Shown here: positions 53,432 to 64,000 of the stretch, piece after piece
Layout of the letters: every line of letters begins with the position of its first letter
Numbering within the stretch: the stretch's first letter is position 1
Source: Primula veris
Lineage: Eukaryota; Streptophyta; Magnoliopsida; Ericales; Primulaceae
Direction: 5' to 3'
Assembly: GCA_963682055.1 (NCBI GenBank)
Contig: OY821745.1
Location: 21,883,342 to 21,947,341, forward strand
DNA: 64,000 nt
Program-made: the position numbers and the translations under genes
Notes under the pieces: model-generated
The model's input: only the letters and a program-made list of their open reading frames with translations
The model's database searches: none
Told to the model about the DNA's origin: nothing

Positions 53432-54376
53432 ATCCAACCAACATGCGGACCATTTAAATATTTCATGGTTTTGGTTGATGCATCGACAAGATGGTCACAC
53501 GTAGCTTTGTTGTCCACAAGAAATGCAGCGTTTCCAAAACTCCTAGCCCAGATCATTAAATTGAGGGCTCATCATCCGGATTATCCGATAAAGTCTATTA
53601 GACTTGATAATGTCGCGGAGTTTACATCGAAAACTTTCGATGACTATTGCATGACTTTGGGAATTAATCTTGAACACCCAGTTGCGTATGTTCATACCCA
53701 AAACGGCCTTGCAGAAGCTTTCATTAAGCAATTGTAAATGATTGCTAGGACTTTGGTTATGCGCACCAAACTTCCTATTTCTGCGTGGGGCTATGCCATT
53801 TTGCATGCTGCTGCGTTGGTCCGTCTGAGGCCCATGGCCACCCAACCACTATCTGCATATCAGTTGGTAACTGGATATGAGCCCGATGTCTCACATTTAC
53901 GCGTGTTTGGGTGTTTAGTCAATGTTCCAATTGAGCCGCCTAAGCGTTCCAAATTTGGACCTCAGAAACGACGGGGCATATATGTCGGTTATGAATCCCC
54001 GTCCATAATACGCTATTTAGAGCCCTTGACAGGCGATCTCTTTACCGCTAGACATGCGGATTGTGACTTTGATGAGACACTCTTCCCGTCGTTAGGGGGA
54101 GAAATGCACGTTAACGTTGATAAGGAACGACGTGAATTAACGTGGCATGTACCCACTATGTCTCATCTAGATCCCCCAACTGCACATAGTGATAAGGAAG
54201 TGCAGAGAATCCTAGGTCTGCAAAATGTTGCAAATCAAATGCCAGACGCATTTAATGACCTAGCGAATGTCACGAGATCACATATACCTGCTGCAAATGT
54301 GCCTGCAAGGATAGACGTCCCAGTGAGACGCCGTGTTCCGGTTGAACACGTTGTTCCGGTTGTACCCACCGAGTAA
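53432..54376 (+). pseudogene. copia integrase
   Basis: The catalytic triad is visible: D in FMVLVDASTRW, D in SIRLDNVAEFTSK and E in HTQNGLAEAFIKQL. In the second block DNGGEF, usual for copia, reads DNVAEF. A TAA at 53735-53737 breaks the frame where LQMIARTL is expected. It continues to the RGIYVGYESPSIIRYLEPLT block. Confidence 0.85.
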
Positions 54377-54487
54377 ACGACGCTGCCGTCGGCCATTCAG
54401 TCCGCCGCCCTTCCGAAAAAAAAAGGAAGGCCGTCCGGTTCCAAGGATGTTCTGCCTCGAAAGAGGAGAAATCCTGTCGCATCTGTT

Positions 54488-55822
54488 TTGCCACACGAGA
54501 TCATTAAGGATCACGGTGATGTATTAGAGGAGCGTGTTCCAGATGAAACACCAGTTCCTAATCATCATGATAACCTCGAAATGTCTGTCGATTATACTAG
54601 TTTAGACGATATTTTGAAGCGAAACGAGACTGTCATCGATGATGTGTTCATATACGCAGTGGCCACTGACATTATGAACAATGATGACATGGAACCTCGT
54701 ACCGTTGCTGAGTGTCAGCGAAGAACGGACTGGCCTTAATGGAAACAAGCAATCCAGGCTGAATTGGATTCCTTAACGAAACGAAGGGTGTTTGGACCTG
54801 TCGCTCCAACACCGCCCAATGTTAGACCAGTTGGTCATAAATGGGTTTTCGTAAGGAAGCGTGATGAGAATAATGAGATTGTTAGATACAAAGCTCGCCT
54901 TGTGGCGCAAGGTTTCTCTCAACACCCTGGAATTGATTACGATGAGACGTATTCTCCCGTAATGGACGTTATAACGTTCCGCTACTTAATCAGTTTAGTA
55001 GTTTCCGAAAAACTGAATATGCAGCTCATGGATGTGGTCACAGCGTATCTCTATGGGGATCTGGACACAGAGATTTACATGAGAGTCCCTGATGGACTTA
55101 AGTTGCCTGAATCAAGTAGTTCCCGTCCACGGAACACGTTCTCGATTAGACTAAGACGATCACTATATGGATTGAAACAATCCGGACGGATGTGGTATAA
55201 CCGTCTAAGTGAATACTTGATCGGCGTGGGATATGTTAATAATGAACTATGCCCATGCGTGTTCATAAAGAAATCCACTTCAGGATATGCGATTATCGCA
55301 GTCTATGTAGATGATATGAATCTCATAGGAAGCTCGAAAGAGTTGTTCGAAACTGCTGAAATCCTGAAGAAGGAATTCGAGATGAAAGATCTTGGGAAGA
55401 CACGGTATTGCCTCAGCCTGCAGATCGAGCACCGTACAGATGGAATTTTAGTCCATCAAGAAAGCTACACCCAAAAGGTGTTGAGGCGCTTTAGTCATAG
55501 TGATGCTAAGCCGTCCTCTACTCCCATGGTCGTCCGCTCTCTAGACATTAATAAGGACCCTTTCCGTCCAAAGGAGGATGATGAAGAGATATTGAGCCCT
55601 GAGTGTTCATATCTGGGTGCAATAGGCGCACTATTGTACTTGGCCCAATGTACTAGACCGGGCATCTCGTTTGCTGTGAATTGTCTAGCTCGACACAGCA
55701 CCGCGCCAACACGCCGCCACTGGACTGGCATAAAAGATATTTTCCGTTACCTTAGAGGTACTACGGATATGGGCTTATTCTATCCCTTTGCGTCGAGTGG
55801 ATCTAGCTCCATTGATCCTTGA
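54488..55822 (+). pseudogene. copia reverse transcriptase
   Basis: A linker frame (54488-54739) ends in TAA before WKQAIQAELDSLTKR. RT proper reads GHKWVFVRKRDENNEIVRYK, ARLVAQGFSQHPGIDYDETY, MQLMDVVTAYLYGDLDTEIY, SLYGLKQSGRMWYNRL and the catalytic AVYVDDMNLIG. It ends with TGA at 55820-55822 inside SIDP-NN. Only these stops interrupt a well-preserved sequence. Confidence 0.88.
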
Positions 55823-56335
55823 AACAACGCAACCCTTGTCGGCTATGCCGATGCTGGTTTCTTATCAGACCCGCACAAGGGACGTTCCCAATCTGGTTAT
55901 GTCTTTACCATTGGGAACACGGCGATATCCTGGAGGTCTCGTAAATAGACTCTAGTGGCCACTTCGACTAACCACTCTGAACTACTCGGGCTCTATGAGG
56001 CGACTAGAGAGTGTGTCTGGCTTCGAGCAGTTATTGGCCATATTCGAAGCACCTGTGATCTAGCTTATGATCATGATGAACCAGTTGTTATTTATGAGGA
56101 CAACACCGCTGTGATTGATCAAGCGAAACATGGTTACATCAAAGGTGATGCCACTAAGCATATCGCGCCAAAATTGTTCTTCACACATGAACAACAAATG
56201 ATTCAAAAGATTGAAGTGAAGCATATTGGTTCAGAGAATAACCACGCTGACTTGTTCACCAAGTCACTGCCAAAGCATTCTTTTCAGAAGCACGTACGGG
56301 CGATTGGCCTACGTAGGCTATCTGAGCTACCTTAG
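55823..56335 (+). pseudogene. copia RNase H
   Basis: Continues from RT: GYADAGFLSDPHKGRSQSGY, AISWRSRK then a TAG in place of the expected Gln codon, TLVATSTNHSELLGLYEAT, the EDNTAVIDQAKHGYIKGDAT block and HADLFTKSLPKHSFQ. It ends naturally at 56335. Confidence 0.85.
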
Positions 56336-56404
56336 AGCAACATTTTATGTCGGAGTCGAAATTCTCGCACCCTGTCGTGTGCAAGTGAGGGGGAGCATCC
56401 TGTT

Positions 56405-56800
56405 GTATGCATGTGTACTCTTTTTGTCCTTAGTACAAGGTTTTTCCCACTGGGTTTTCCTTGACAAGGTTTTTAGCGAGACACGTTCCCTGTTATATCA
56501 CTAAGGATTGCCGAAATCAGGGAGAGTATCCTGTCATATACTTCTTACCACTGTGTACTCTTTTGTCCTTCGACCAGAGTTTTTTCCCACTGGGTTTACT
56601 CTGGCAAGGTTTTGATGAGGCACCTGTTTTGTGGTTGATCCCCTACTACTACCACTGTTGCACTCTTTTTCCTTCGATCAGAGATTTTCCCATTGGGTTT
56701 GCTCTGGCAAGGTTTTGATGAGGCACACTGTTTTGTGGTTAGTTACTTACATGATATTTCGGCCTATATCATTCGGCTACACAGTTTCTCTTAGGTACCG
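56405..56800. repeat. Repeated CCCACTGGG modules before the copia 3' LTR
   Basis: Three units of about 105-140 bp start GTGTACTCTTTTTGTCCT or similar at 56412, 56553 and 56659. Each contains TTTTYCCCAYTGGGTTT, then CTCTGGCAAGGTTTTGATGA, and the last two end GAGGCAC..TGTTTTGTGGTT. CCCACTGGG is a near-palindrome. The array lies between RNase H and the polypurine tract, where copia elements often carry such repeats. Confidence 0.85.
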
Positions 56801-56917
56801 GTTTTGTCCCACACCGGGTTTTCCGGCCCTAAGGTCTTTATGTGTTTAGCACTGCGAATGAACTCGACTCAGATCGACTGCATGAAGACGAAGAATTCAA
56901 GACGTCCAAAGGGGGAG

Positions 56918-57094
56918 TGTTGTAAGATAATTGGACTATTGGGCTTATACTTTATTGGCCCATGTAGGTCTTGTAACCCTACCCCTCTATCTATATAAAG
57001 AGGGCTAGGGGTCTTGTATTTGATCATCCATTCATATTCCTTCATTAATAAAGATCATATTGTTCTCCCCTCTCTCTAATTCTGTCTCCCTATA
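56918..57094 (+). repeat. 3' LTR (recognisable part) of the plus-strand copia element
   Basis: Differs from 50180-50356 at two positions. It follows the polypurine tract AAAGGGGGAG. The sequence after 57094 does not match the 5' side. Confidence 0.85.
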
Positions 57095-58332
57095 TACGTA
57101 GCTAATAGTGTATTAAAACAGATCATTAATTATGCTGCTCTTGCATCAATTTAACGTGTTATATCCATCGATGACGAAATCTATGTTTGAATATAAGCTA
57201 GAAAAAAGAGTATACATGTGGCCGTGCCAATCGATCCATGTCAATCCGGCAAAGTTTGAATAGTCTTAAAAGTTTTTTTACAAATACAGTAGAATCTCTC
57301 TATAATAATACTCTATATAAAAATAAATTTTCTATAAGAATAAAAATGCTCGGTTACAACTCGGATCAGTTCAAAATAAAAATAACCTCCATATTGTAAT
57401 ATTACATGATTTTTTATGGTCCCGACTTAACAAATTTGCCTTTATATAGGAATAAATTACATAAATGTGTAAAATTATATATATGTCGTTAAATTAAACT
57501 TAAGACGACTTAAAATATTTATCTAATGTAGTCTGTGATATAGTCTTGATTTTTTGGGTTGTCACCACATTCTTTAACTTGCGGGTTACGTACTTAATTT
57601 TAGATAAAGTTAAGACTATTTAAAATATTTATCACCTAGTATTTATACATGTAAAAAAAGTTTTAGATAACTTTACATATATCTAAATAAATATACTTAA
57701 TTTTTCAAATACATACGTACTTAGTTAAATTTTCTTTAATTTGCAACTATTTTAGATTTATGTGTTTGACTTGTTACATAGATACATGTATGTCTCTTGA
57801 ATATTTGTTCTAATTAGTTAAATTATGTACACATATACATTTTATTATGCGAAACATTTATTTAAGTATTTTTTTATTTTTTTTATATATCAACATGTAC
57901 TTAAGAATAATAATATGTTTATAAGAATCTTTTCTGCTGGTCCCGAGTTTCTTCTACTGTTTATATACACACACAGATGCACATGCTGTTTAACCTTTAA
58001 TATTCTACTACTAAACATTTTATTTTAAAAGACGTTTTAAGTTCTCATTCATAGATATGAGAAGGGGGGCTACAATAAAACTTTTTATTAAAGCATAAAA
58101 TAAAAATGACTTGACCATTGGATTAGATCCTATGGTCTGCAATTAATTTGATAAATACAAAATGGCAAGGCCACCTCTTCTCGTCCTTTCCTCAAACCTT
58201 CTTTCCTTCTTTCTTTTCTTCTAACTCTCTTCTCGTAAACCGATCCACCATTGTTAAAACTTAAAAGTGTCATAAACAAATTACTATTTCAATAGTTCTG
58301 CAAATATTTTCAAACTAATATTTTGTTTATTT
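57095..58332. other. AT-rich sequence with one pogo-like end
   Basis: At 57285 TA is followed by CAGTAGAATCTCTCTATAAT, a pogo-like terminus like that at 48945. I could not find its other end before 58332. No coding sequence was recognised. Confidence 0.5.
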
Positions 58333-59674
58333 TGTTGGAAAAACCAGGTCTAACATGGTAGTTTCCGAATGGTCACGAGACCATATTTGAGTCAAGATTC
58401 CAAATGGCAGCCGTTATCTTTTGGCATCATACTCAAGACGGTTGAGTAGATGATATGACAAAATTCGTAACGGTATGTCGCATGACCTATTCGGAGAATG
58501 AGAGTGAATGGAAATTGGCGTCAAAAATTGGGATTGAGAAAGAGGAAAACTCTTAATGCTGAAAAATGAGTTTAATGAGGATAACTCATTGGGAATTGTC
58601 CCACATTGAAAAGTGAAGAGCTTCTTCTCGAGAAAAGAGCTCCAGCTCGGGGAAAGAGCTCCTCCTCGGGGAATAGAGCTCCTCCTCGGGGAAGAGCTCC
58701 AGCTCGGGAAAAGAGCTCCAGCTCGGGAAAAGAGCTCCAGCTTGGCCAACTCCAGCTCGGGAAAAGAACTCCAGCTCGGGAAAACGCGCCTGTTCGGAAA
58801 AAGCGTGCCTGTTCGGGAAAAGCTTAGCTATAACTATTGCAATAAATATGAATTCATTGCAAAGTTAATACTACAATTTCGAATTTCAAAAACTGACAGT
58901 ACTAAAGTGACTTTAATGGCTGAGATACTCAGGCAGCCTATAAATAGGCAGACCCCCCACAGGTCAAAAACACAACATTCTGAAATCAAACACATGAGCA
59001 TATATCATCTCTAAAAAATAAGCATTACATTTTTAGTCAGAGAGAGCCACCCACCAACAGCTCGACCTTGACACGTCGCCAGTTTCCGACGAGTCATCCG
59101 AGACGTTGTACATTGGGATCGAAGCGCCAAACATAACCAGAAACCTCAAAGGTGGTTAGGCGAATATCGGTTAAGGGCATACTGTTAAACAGTAGCCTCG
59201 TCTATATATTTTCTGTTTTTTTTTATTCCGTCTTTACATTTCTGTAATTTTATATTCTATACATTTCAATTCTGTAATTTATTTTTCCTGTTTTGTAATT
59301 TCATTTCAGTCCTTTTTCTTTTTCTGTAATTTCTATTCAGTTCTGTAATTTACTTTCCAGTCCTGTAATTTATTTATAGAAACAGTCTAGCAGTTTAGTA
59401 ATTATACTATTCTGTCTAGCAGTATCTTTTAATTAACAAACAGTCCAGTAGTTTAGTTTTACACTATTCTGTCTGACAGTTTCGTTTAATTACAAACCAG
59501 TCCAGCAGTTTAATAACTTATATTATTCTGTCTGGAATTTTAATTAATTGCATTTACATTCAGCAAGTGTCAGAATTTGTAATAGAGTCACATTCCATTA
59601 TAGAAATAAAATTGTTTATTTCTTTTTAGTCCTTGCACTTTTAATTATTGCTTTTACGTACACCAAAACCAACA
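58333..59674 (+). repeat. 5' LTR (1342 bp) of the plus-strand copia element
   Basis: Begins TGTTGGAAAAACCAGG and ends CACCAAAACCAACA. It aligns with the LTRs at 29020-30477 and 35706-36886, for example GAATGGTCAC, TCGTAACGGTATGTCGCATG and GACCTATTCGGAGAATG. A central region is replaced by a different tandem array. The sequence after 59674, ATCTTAACCGATACTAAT, resembles the position in the minus copy (TTCTTAAACAATATAATT) but not the usual Met-tRNA primer site. Confidence 0.9.
58617..58815. repeat. 18-bp minisatellite inside the LTR
   Basis: About ten units of GAGCTCCAGCTCGGGAAA with variants (CTCCTCGGGG, CGCGCCTGTTCGGAAAAA). GAGCTC is palindromic. The other two LTRs of the family have different arrays at the matching place. 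Confidence 0.9.
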
Positions 59675-59993
59675 ATCTTAACCGATACTAATTTTTGGTT
59701 TGTGTACTGTTTTATTTTAATTTTTAAATTAAAAGGAATAGTGATTCTTCCGCTAAAATTCTGATTTTAGAATATTTGTAGCAAAGAAAAATTCCTAGAA
59801 TTGTTTTATTCTGATTTTGGTATTTGTACCGTTCTCGAGAAAATACCAACCAGTTTGGTATTAGCTTGAATTAATTTATTTTGTATCTTAATTCTTTTAC
59901 AGAAACTAAGTTTTCCATACTTGGTGTTTTGTTTAAGAATATTCAAATACACGTATCTTATAGTCTTTTGGTTGCCTTTTCAGAAACCGAAAG

Positions 59994-61183
59994 ATGACGA
60001 ACGAAAATATCTCTGATCCTATTGTCCCTTCGGTGAGTTCGCATGACGTAATGGTTGGTGGGAATGTCCATAACACTACGGGCGATGCAAATGTGGGGGC
60101 TGACGCTCAGGCGCATACTACGGTGGCTGCGGCCGTTGCGGCTGCGGCCCAAGCTGATGCTACGGCCAAAGCTGCGGCTGCGGCCGAGGCTGCGGCTGCG
60201 GCCAAGGTTGCAGCTGCGGCCAAGGGCAAGGCACCGATGCGTTCGGCTATGCCTGTTTTGCCGACCTCTCATCTGGAGAAGCCGGAAAATTTTAGGGTGA
60301 CAACTTCAAACGTTGGCAGCAAAAGATGATGTTTTATTTAACCACCCTAAACTTAACCCGGTTTCTTAAGGAGACTGCTCCCATCCTAAGCGAGGATGAT
60401 CTGGACGAGCAGTCGTTCTCGGCGGTTGAGGCATGGAGACATGCCGACTACCTATGCCAGAACTATATCCTGTGTGCTCTAGATGACACCCTATTCAGTG
60501 TCTTCGAGCCCAAAGCAACAGCAAAGGAGCTTTGGGAGACTCTGGAAAAGAAGTATAAAGTGAATAACGCTGGCGCAAATAAGTTTGTCGTCACGGACTT
60601 TCACGAGTACATGATGACTGATAATAGGAGTGTCATTGAGCAGGTTGAGGAGCTATAGCTCATATACCATCGACTTGATGCTGAAGGGCTAGTTATCAAT
60701 GAACCCTTCCAGGTGGCTCTTATGATTGAGAAACTACCACCATCATGGAAGGAGTTTCAGAACTACCTGAAGCACAAGTAGAAGACAATGAGTCTGGAGG
60801 GGCTCATAGAGAGGTTGAATATCGAGCAGAGCAACCGCCGTTCTGGAAAGAAAGGCGGTATTGCTAGTTGCTCGGTAGCAAAGGCCCATGTGATTGAGGC
60901 CACGTGTGTCAAGCGGAAACGCGCTGACAACGCAGGCAGTGCTGTTGCTGTAAAGAAATTTGCGGGAACATGCTTTGTGTGTAACAAGACCGTTCATCGT
61001 GCCGCGGACTGTTATGACAATAAATTCATTGCTAAGCCCAAATCCCCACCGAGGAACTTTAAGGACAAAGGAAAGATGAGGACTCCGGCTCAGGCCAATG
61101 TGGCCGAGGGAGTAGAGGATGACATGCATCTCTTTGCAGTGGTCTCCGAAGTGAACCTTGTGGGAAGCAACCCTATGGAATAG
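59994..61183 (+). pseudogene. copia gag with Ala-rich N-terminus and zinc knuckle
   Basis: From ATG at 59994: MTNENISDPIVPSVS, then a long Ala-rich stretch (VAAAVAAAAQADATAKAAAA) of GCG/GCC codons, then ENFR, where a frameshift moves homology to MMFYLTTLNLTRFLKETAPI. A TAG at 60656-60658 replaces CAG. Downstream is the zinc knuckle CFVCNKTVHRAADC, in which the usual Gly has become Val. Confidence 0.88.
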
Positions 61184-62209
61184 TGGCTAGATACAGGCAC
61201 CACGAGCCACATCTGCTCCAACAGGTGGATGTTCAAGACCTACGAGGGGGTGGTTGGTGAGACCTGCTTCATGGGCAATTCTGCTACTTTCAAAGTGGAA
61301 GGAAAGGGGACAGTGGTGATGAACCTGACCTCAGGAAAAGAGCTCACACTGACTGGGGTGCTCCATGTACCAGATATTCGCAAGAATCTGGTTTCAGGCT
61401 CGGTTATGGTGAAGAAGGGTTTTAAACTAGTTTTTCAATCCGATAAAGTTGTAATCACCAAGACTGGTATTTATGTAGGCCGTGGCTATATGACCAATGG
61501 CATGTTTAAGTTAAATGTAGGAACTCCAGCTACTAAGGCTGAGTTCGCTAATAAAGGTGCTAAGGCTGAGGCCAGTAACAGTAATGTAATGACTGTTGCC
61601 AAGTTGACCAATAATAATATTTCAGATTCTGCTTATATTTTTGAGTCATTTCATTTGTGGCATGGTAGATTAGGGCATGTGAATTTTAATTCTATGAAGA
61701 AATTGATATCACTGCAACTAATACCAAACTTTGTCTTTAATAAACAACATAAATGTGAAATATGTGTAGAAGCAAAGTTAACGAAATCATCGTTTCAACA
61801 TGTTGAACGAGATAGTGAACCTCTTGGTTTAATTCACACAGATGTGTGTGATTTGAAATTTATTCAAACAAGAGGAGGTAAAAGATACTTCATAACTTTT
61901 ATAGATGATTGTACTAGATACTGTTATGTTTACTTAATAAAAAGTAAAAGCGATGCAGTAGATATGTTCACTCTATATAAGACTGAAGTAGAAAATCAAC
62001 TCAATAAAAAGATTAAAATATTGAGGAGTGATAGAGGTAGCGAATATGAAGCGCCGTTCGCACAGATATGTGCGGAAAGTGGCATCATTCATCAAACCAC
62101 AGCTCCATACTCCCCGGAGCAAAATGGAGTTGCGGAGCGTAAAAATAGAACCCTCAAGGAAATGATGTATGCGATGTTGATAAGTTCTGGATTACCCCAG
62201 AACATGTAG
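61184..62209 (+). pseudogene. copia protease, pre-integrase and integrase core
   Basis: Directly after a TAG at 61181-61183 that replaces a Trp codon comes [13 protein letters not shown] with an intact DTG. It continues with [19 protein letters not shown], the HHCC motif ([23 protein letters not shown]), and the integrase core [30 protein letters not shown] and [15 protein letters not shown], where the three catalytic residues are present. It stops with TAG at 62207-62209 in place of TGG (MWGEA). Confidence 0.9.
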
Positions 62210-64000
62210 GGGGAAGCATTACTTTCCGCTAACTATGTTTTAAACAAGTTACCACATAATAAACGAGACAAACCACCATACGAATTATGGAAATGTCATC
62301 AATCTAGCTATAAGAACCTGAGGGTTTGGAGATGTCTCGCTATGGTCCTAATCTCCGCTCCTAAAATGATGAGAATTGGTCCGAAGACAGTGGACTGCGT
62401 GTTCATTGGATATGCACAAAATAGCAGTGTGTATCGGTTTCTCGTACACAAGTCGGAAAATTCCGATGTGCACGTAGATACGATAATTGAAAGCCGAGAG
62501 GCTTCTTTCTTTGAGGACATCTTTCCCCGCAGAATGCCAACACCTGTACAGACTCAAGAGTTGAACAGTGATGGAAATGTGGGGGCAAGTGAACCGTCAG
62601 AGAAAGAAGAAGAGGAAGAGCCTCGACGAAGCAAAAGGGCGAGGAAGGAAACTCCCTTTGGGCCTGATTTCATAACCTTCATGATAGAAGGTGAACCGAT
62701 GACATATCAACAGGCTATGTCAACACCGAATTCCCAATATTGGGAAGAAGCAATAAATAAAGAGATTGAATCGATTATGCAAAACCACACTTGGGAACTG
62801 GTGGATCTTCCGCAAGGATGCAAGCCCCTAGGTCACAAGTGGATCTTCAAGAGGAAGTTAAAGGTTGATGGCACGATCGAGAAGTACAAGGCAAGACTTG
62901 TAGTCAAAGGCTTCAGGCAAACTGAAGGTGTCAATTATTTCGACACATACGCTCCTGTCTCCAGAAAAACATCGATTCGGATCGTCATTGCTCTCGCGGC
63001 ATTGTTTGATCTGGAAATACATCAAATGGATGTAAAAACGGCTTTTCTAAATGGAGAATTAGAAGAGGAAATTTATATGGAACAAACTGAAGGGTTTGTG
63101 GTTCCCGGGAAAGAGCACATGGTGTGAAAACTTGTAAAGTCTCTGTATGGACTCTCAAACAAGCACCCAAGCAATGGCACGAGAAATTTGATAGAATCAT
63201 GCTATCAAATGGCTTTCGCATAAATGAGTGTGACAAATGTGTCTACATGAAAGGAAGTGAAAAAGACTGTGTAGTAGTCTGCCTTTATGTGGACGACATG
63301 ATTATAATAGGGAGTACTGATAAGATCAACTCCACTAAGAAAATGTTATCGCATCATTTTGATATGAAAGACCTGTGTATAGCTGAAATTATACTTGGTA
63401 TGAAAATCACTAGGACGTCAGAGGGGTATGCCCTGTCGCAAGGTCATTATGTTAGACAAACACTTGACAAATTTGACAGTGGTAGTAAGGCAATGTCAAG
63501 AACTCCAATTGAGTTCAACTGTAGCCTGAAAAAGAATTTCGGCAAAAGTGTGAGACAATTGGAATTCTCTCGGATCATAGGCAGTCTCATGTATGTGATG
63601 AACTGTACTAGACCTGATATAGCCAACTCAGTAAGCAGACTGAGCAGGTATACCAGTAATCCGAATGAGGAGCACTGGAAGGCCATAATAAAGCTTCTCA
63701 TCTATATGAGATATACAGCCGATTATGGGCTGCACTATACAAGATATCCAGCGGTACTGGAAGGGTATTCAGATGCCAACTGGATATCAGACTCCAACAG
63801 CACAAGATCCACGAGTGGATATGTGTTTGTAATGGGAGGTGCTGCCGTGTTTTGGAGATCCTCTAAACAAACTTGCATCGCTAGGTCAACTATGGAATCA
63901 GAATTCATAGCTTTGGATCTGGCGACTGAAGAGGCAGACTGGCTGAGAAGCTTCTTGGAAGTGATTCCAATGTGGCCAAAACCTGTTCCCGCGATAAGTA
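62210..64000 (+). pseudogene. copia integrase tail, RT and RNase H (incomplete at window edge)
   Basis: Homology resumes after the TAG (GEALLSANYVLNKLPHNK) and runs into VDCVFIGYAQNSSVYRF, an acidic linker and RT ([15 protein letters not shown]). A TGA at 63125-63127 and a small frameshift at SLYGL follow. It continues with [13 protein letters not shown], then RNase H ([19 protein letters not shown]) to the window edge. Confidence 0.88.

Larger units (their letters stand above)
50180..57094 (+). mobile_element. Ty1/copia retrotransposon of another lineage, plus strand, mutated
   Basis: LTR ends TGTTGTAAGATAATTGG... at 50180-50356 and 56918-57094 differ at only two of 177 positions. A polypurine tract AAAGGGGGAG precedes the 3' LTR. 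Gag, protease, integrase, RT and RNase H are all present in copia order. Five or more stops and one gag frameshift make it non-autonomous. The sequences right of 50356 and 57094 diverge, and no target duplication is seen, so the 3' LTR may be cut short. Confidence 0.9.
58333..64000 (+). mobile_element. Ty1/copia retrotransposon, plus strand, runs off the window
   Basis: Same family as the minus-strand element at 29020-36886: LTR ends TGTTGG...CCAACA, gag start MTNEN, and collinear gag, protease, integrase, RT and RNase H. The 3' LTR lies beyond 64000. Stops at 60656, 61181, 62207 and 63125 and one frameshift in gag make this copy defective. Confidence 0.93.

Noticed and set aside
58606..59014. 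Two overlapping frames rich in Ser/Arg/Ala/Pro
   Set aside because: They are translations of the 18-bp minisatellite in the LTR.

Overview
This is a plant nuclear window, almost certainly from a eudicot. It has introns with GT-AG and GC-AG borders, plant-type telomere repeats (TTTAGGG), plant gene families (plant mobile domain, DUF642, PR-1 with a CAPE peptide, F-box-associated proteins) and mostly plant transposable elements. The base composition is AT-rich. I saw no rRNA, tRNA or CRISPR array. The species cannot be named from the sequence alone.

Layout. 1-4030: a degenerate telomere-repeat block, then a five-exon minus-strand plant-mobile-domain (PMD) gene that is intact except for one in-frame TAG, with AT-rich repeats and a cluster of nested palindromes behind its start. 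4979-6716: a hAT-like element with a second hAT-like element inside it, each with its own 8-bp target-site duplication. 7804-12457: a complete 11-exon minus-strand FRA10AC1 homologue with two GC-AG introns and a small hAT element in its second intron. 12600-19245: a graveyard of small DNA transposons, a pogo-like element carrying a Stowaway-like MITE and a solo LTR, copia fragments and a long hairpin MITE. 19470-22194: a complete three-exon DUF642 cell-wall protein gene. 22700-28680: a hAT relative, two broken F-box genes and the 5' end of a hAT element with the start of its transposase.

29020-36886: a full-length but mutated minus-strand copia element with a perfect 5-bp target duplication. 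A second copy of the same family, in plus orientation, starts at 58333 and runs off the window. 40401-40883: a complete PR-1 gene preceded by a mini-CACTA element; its 3' UTR and downstream sequence are repeated twice within the next 2.5 kb. 45120-45426 is one CACTA terminus that abuts an internally deleted copia element (45427-47788). 48945-49685 is a pogo-like non-autonomous element, and 50180-57094 is a third copia lineage with nearly identical LTR ends but several stops in gag-pol.

Three genes look functional: FRA10AC1, DUF642 and PR-1. They are unrelated in role (nuclear RNA processing, cell wall, secreted defence) and do not form a pathway or operon. Everything else is mobile DNA, its relics or gene debris. 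I found no convincing new multi-gene system. The most unusual items are the PMD locus with its palindromes, the hypervariable minisatellite inside one copia family's LTR, a 27-bp poly-G tract, and the PR-1 3'-flank duplications.
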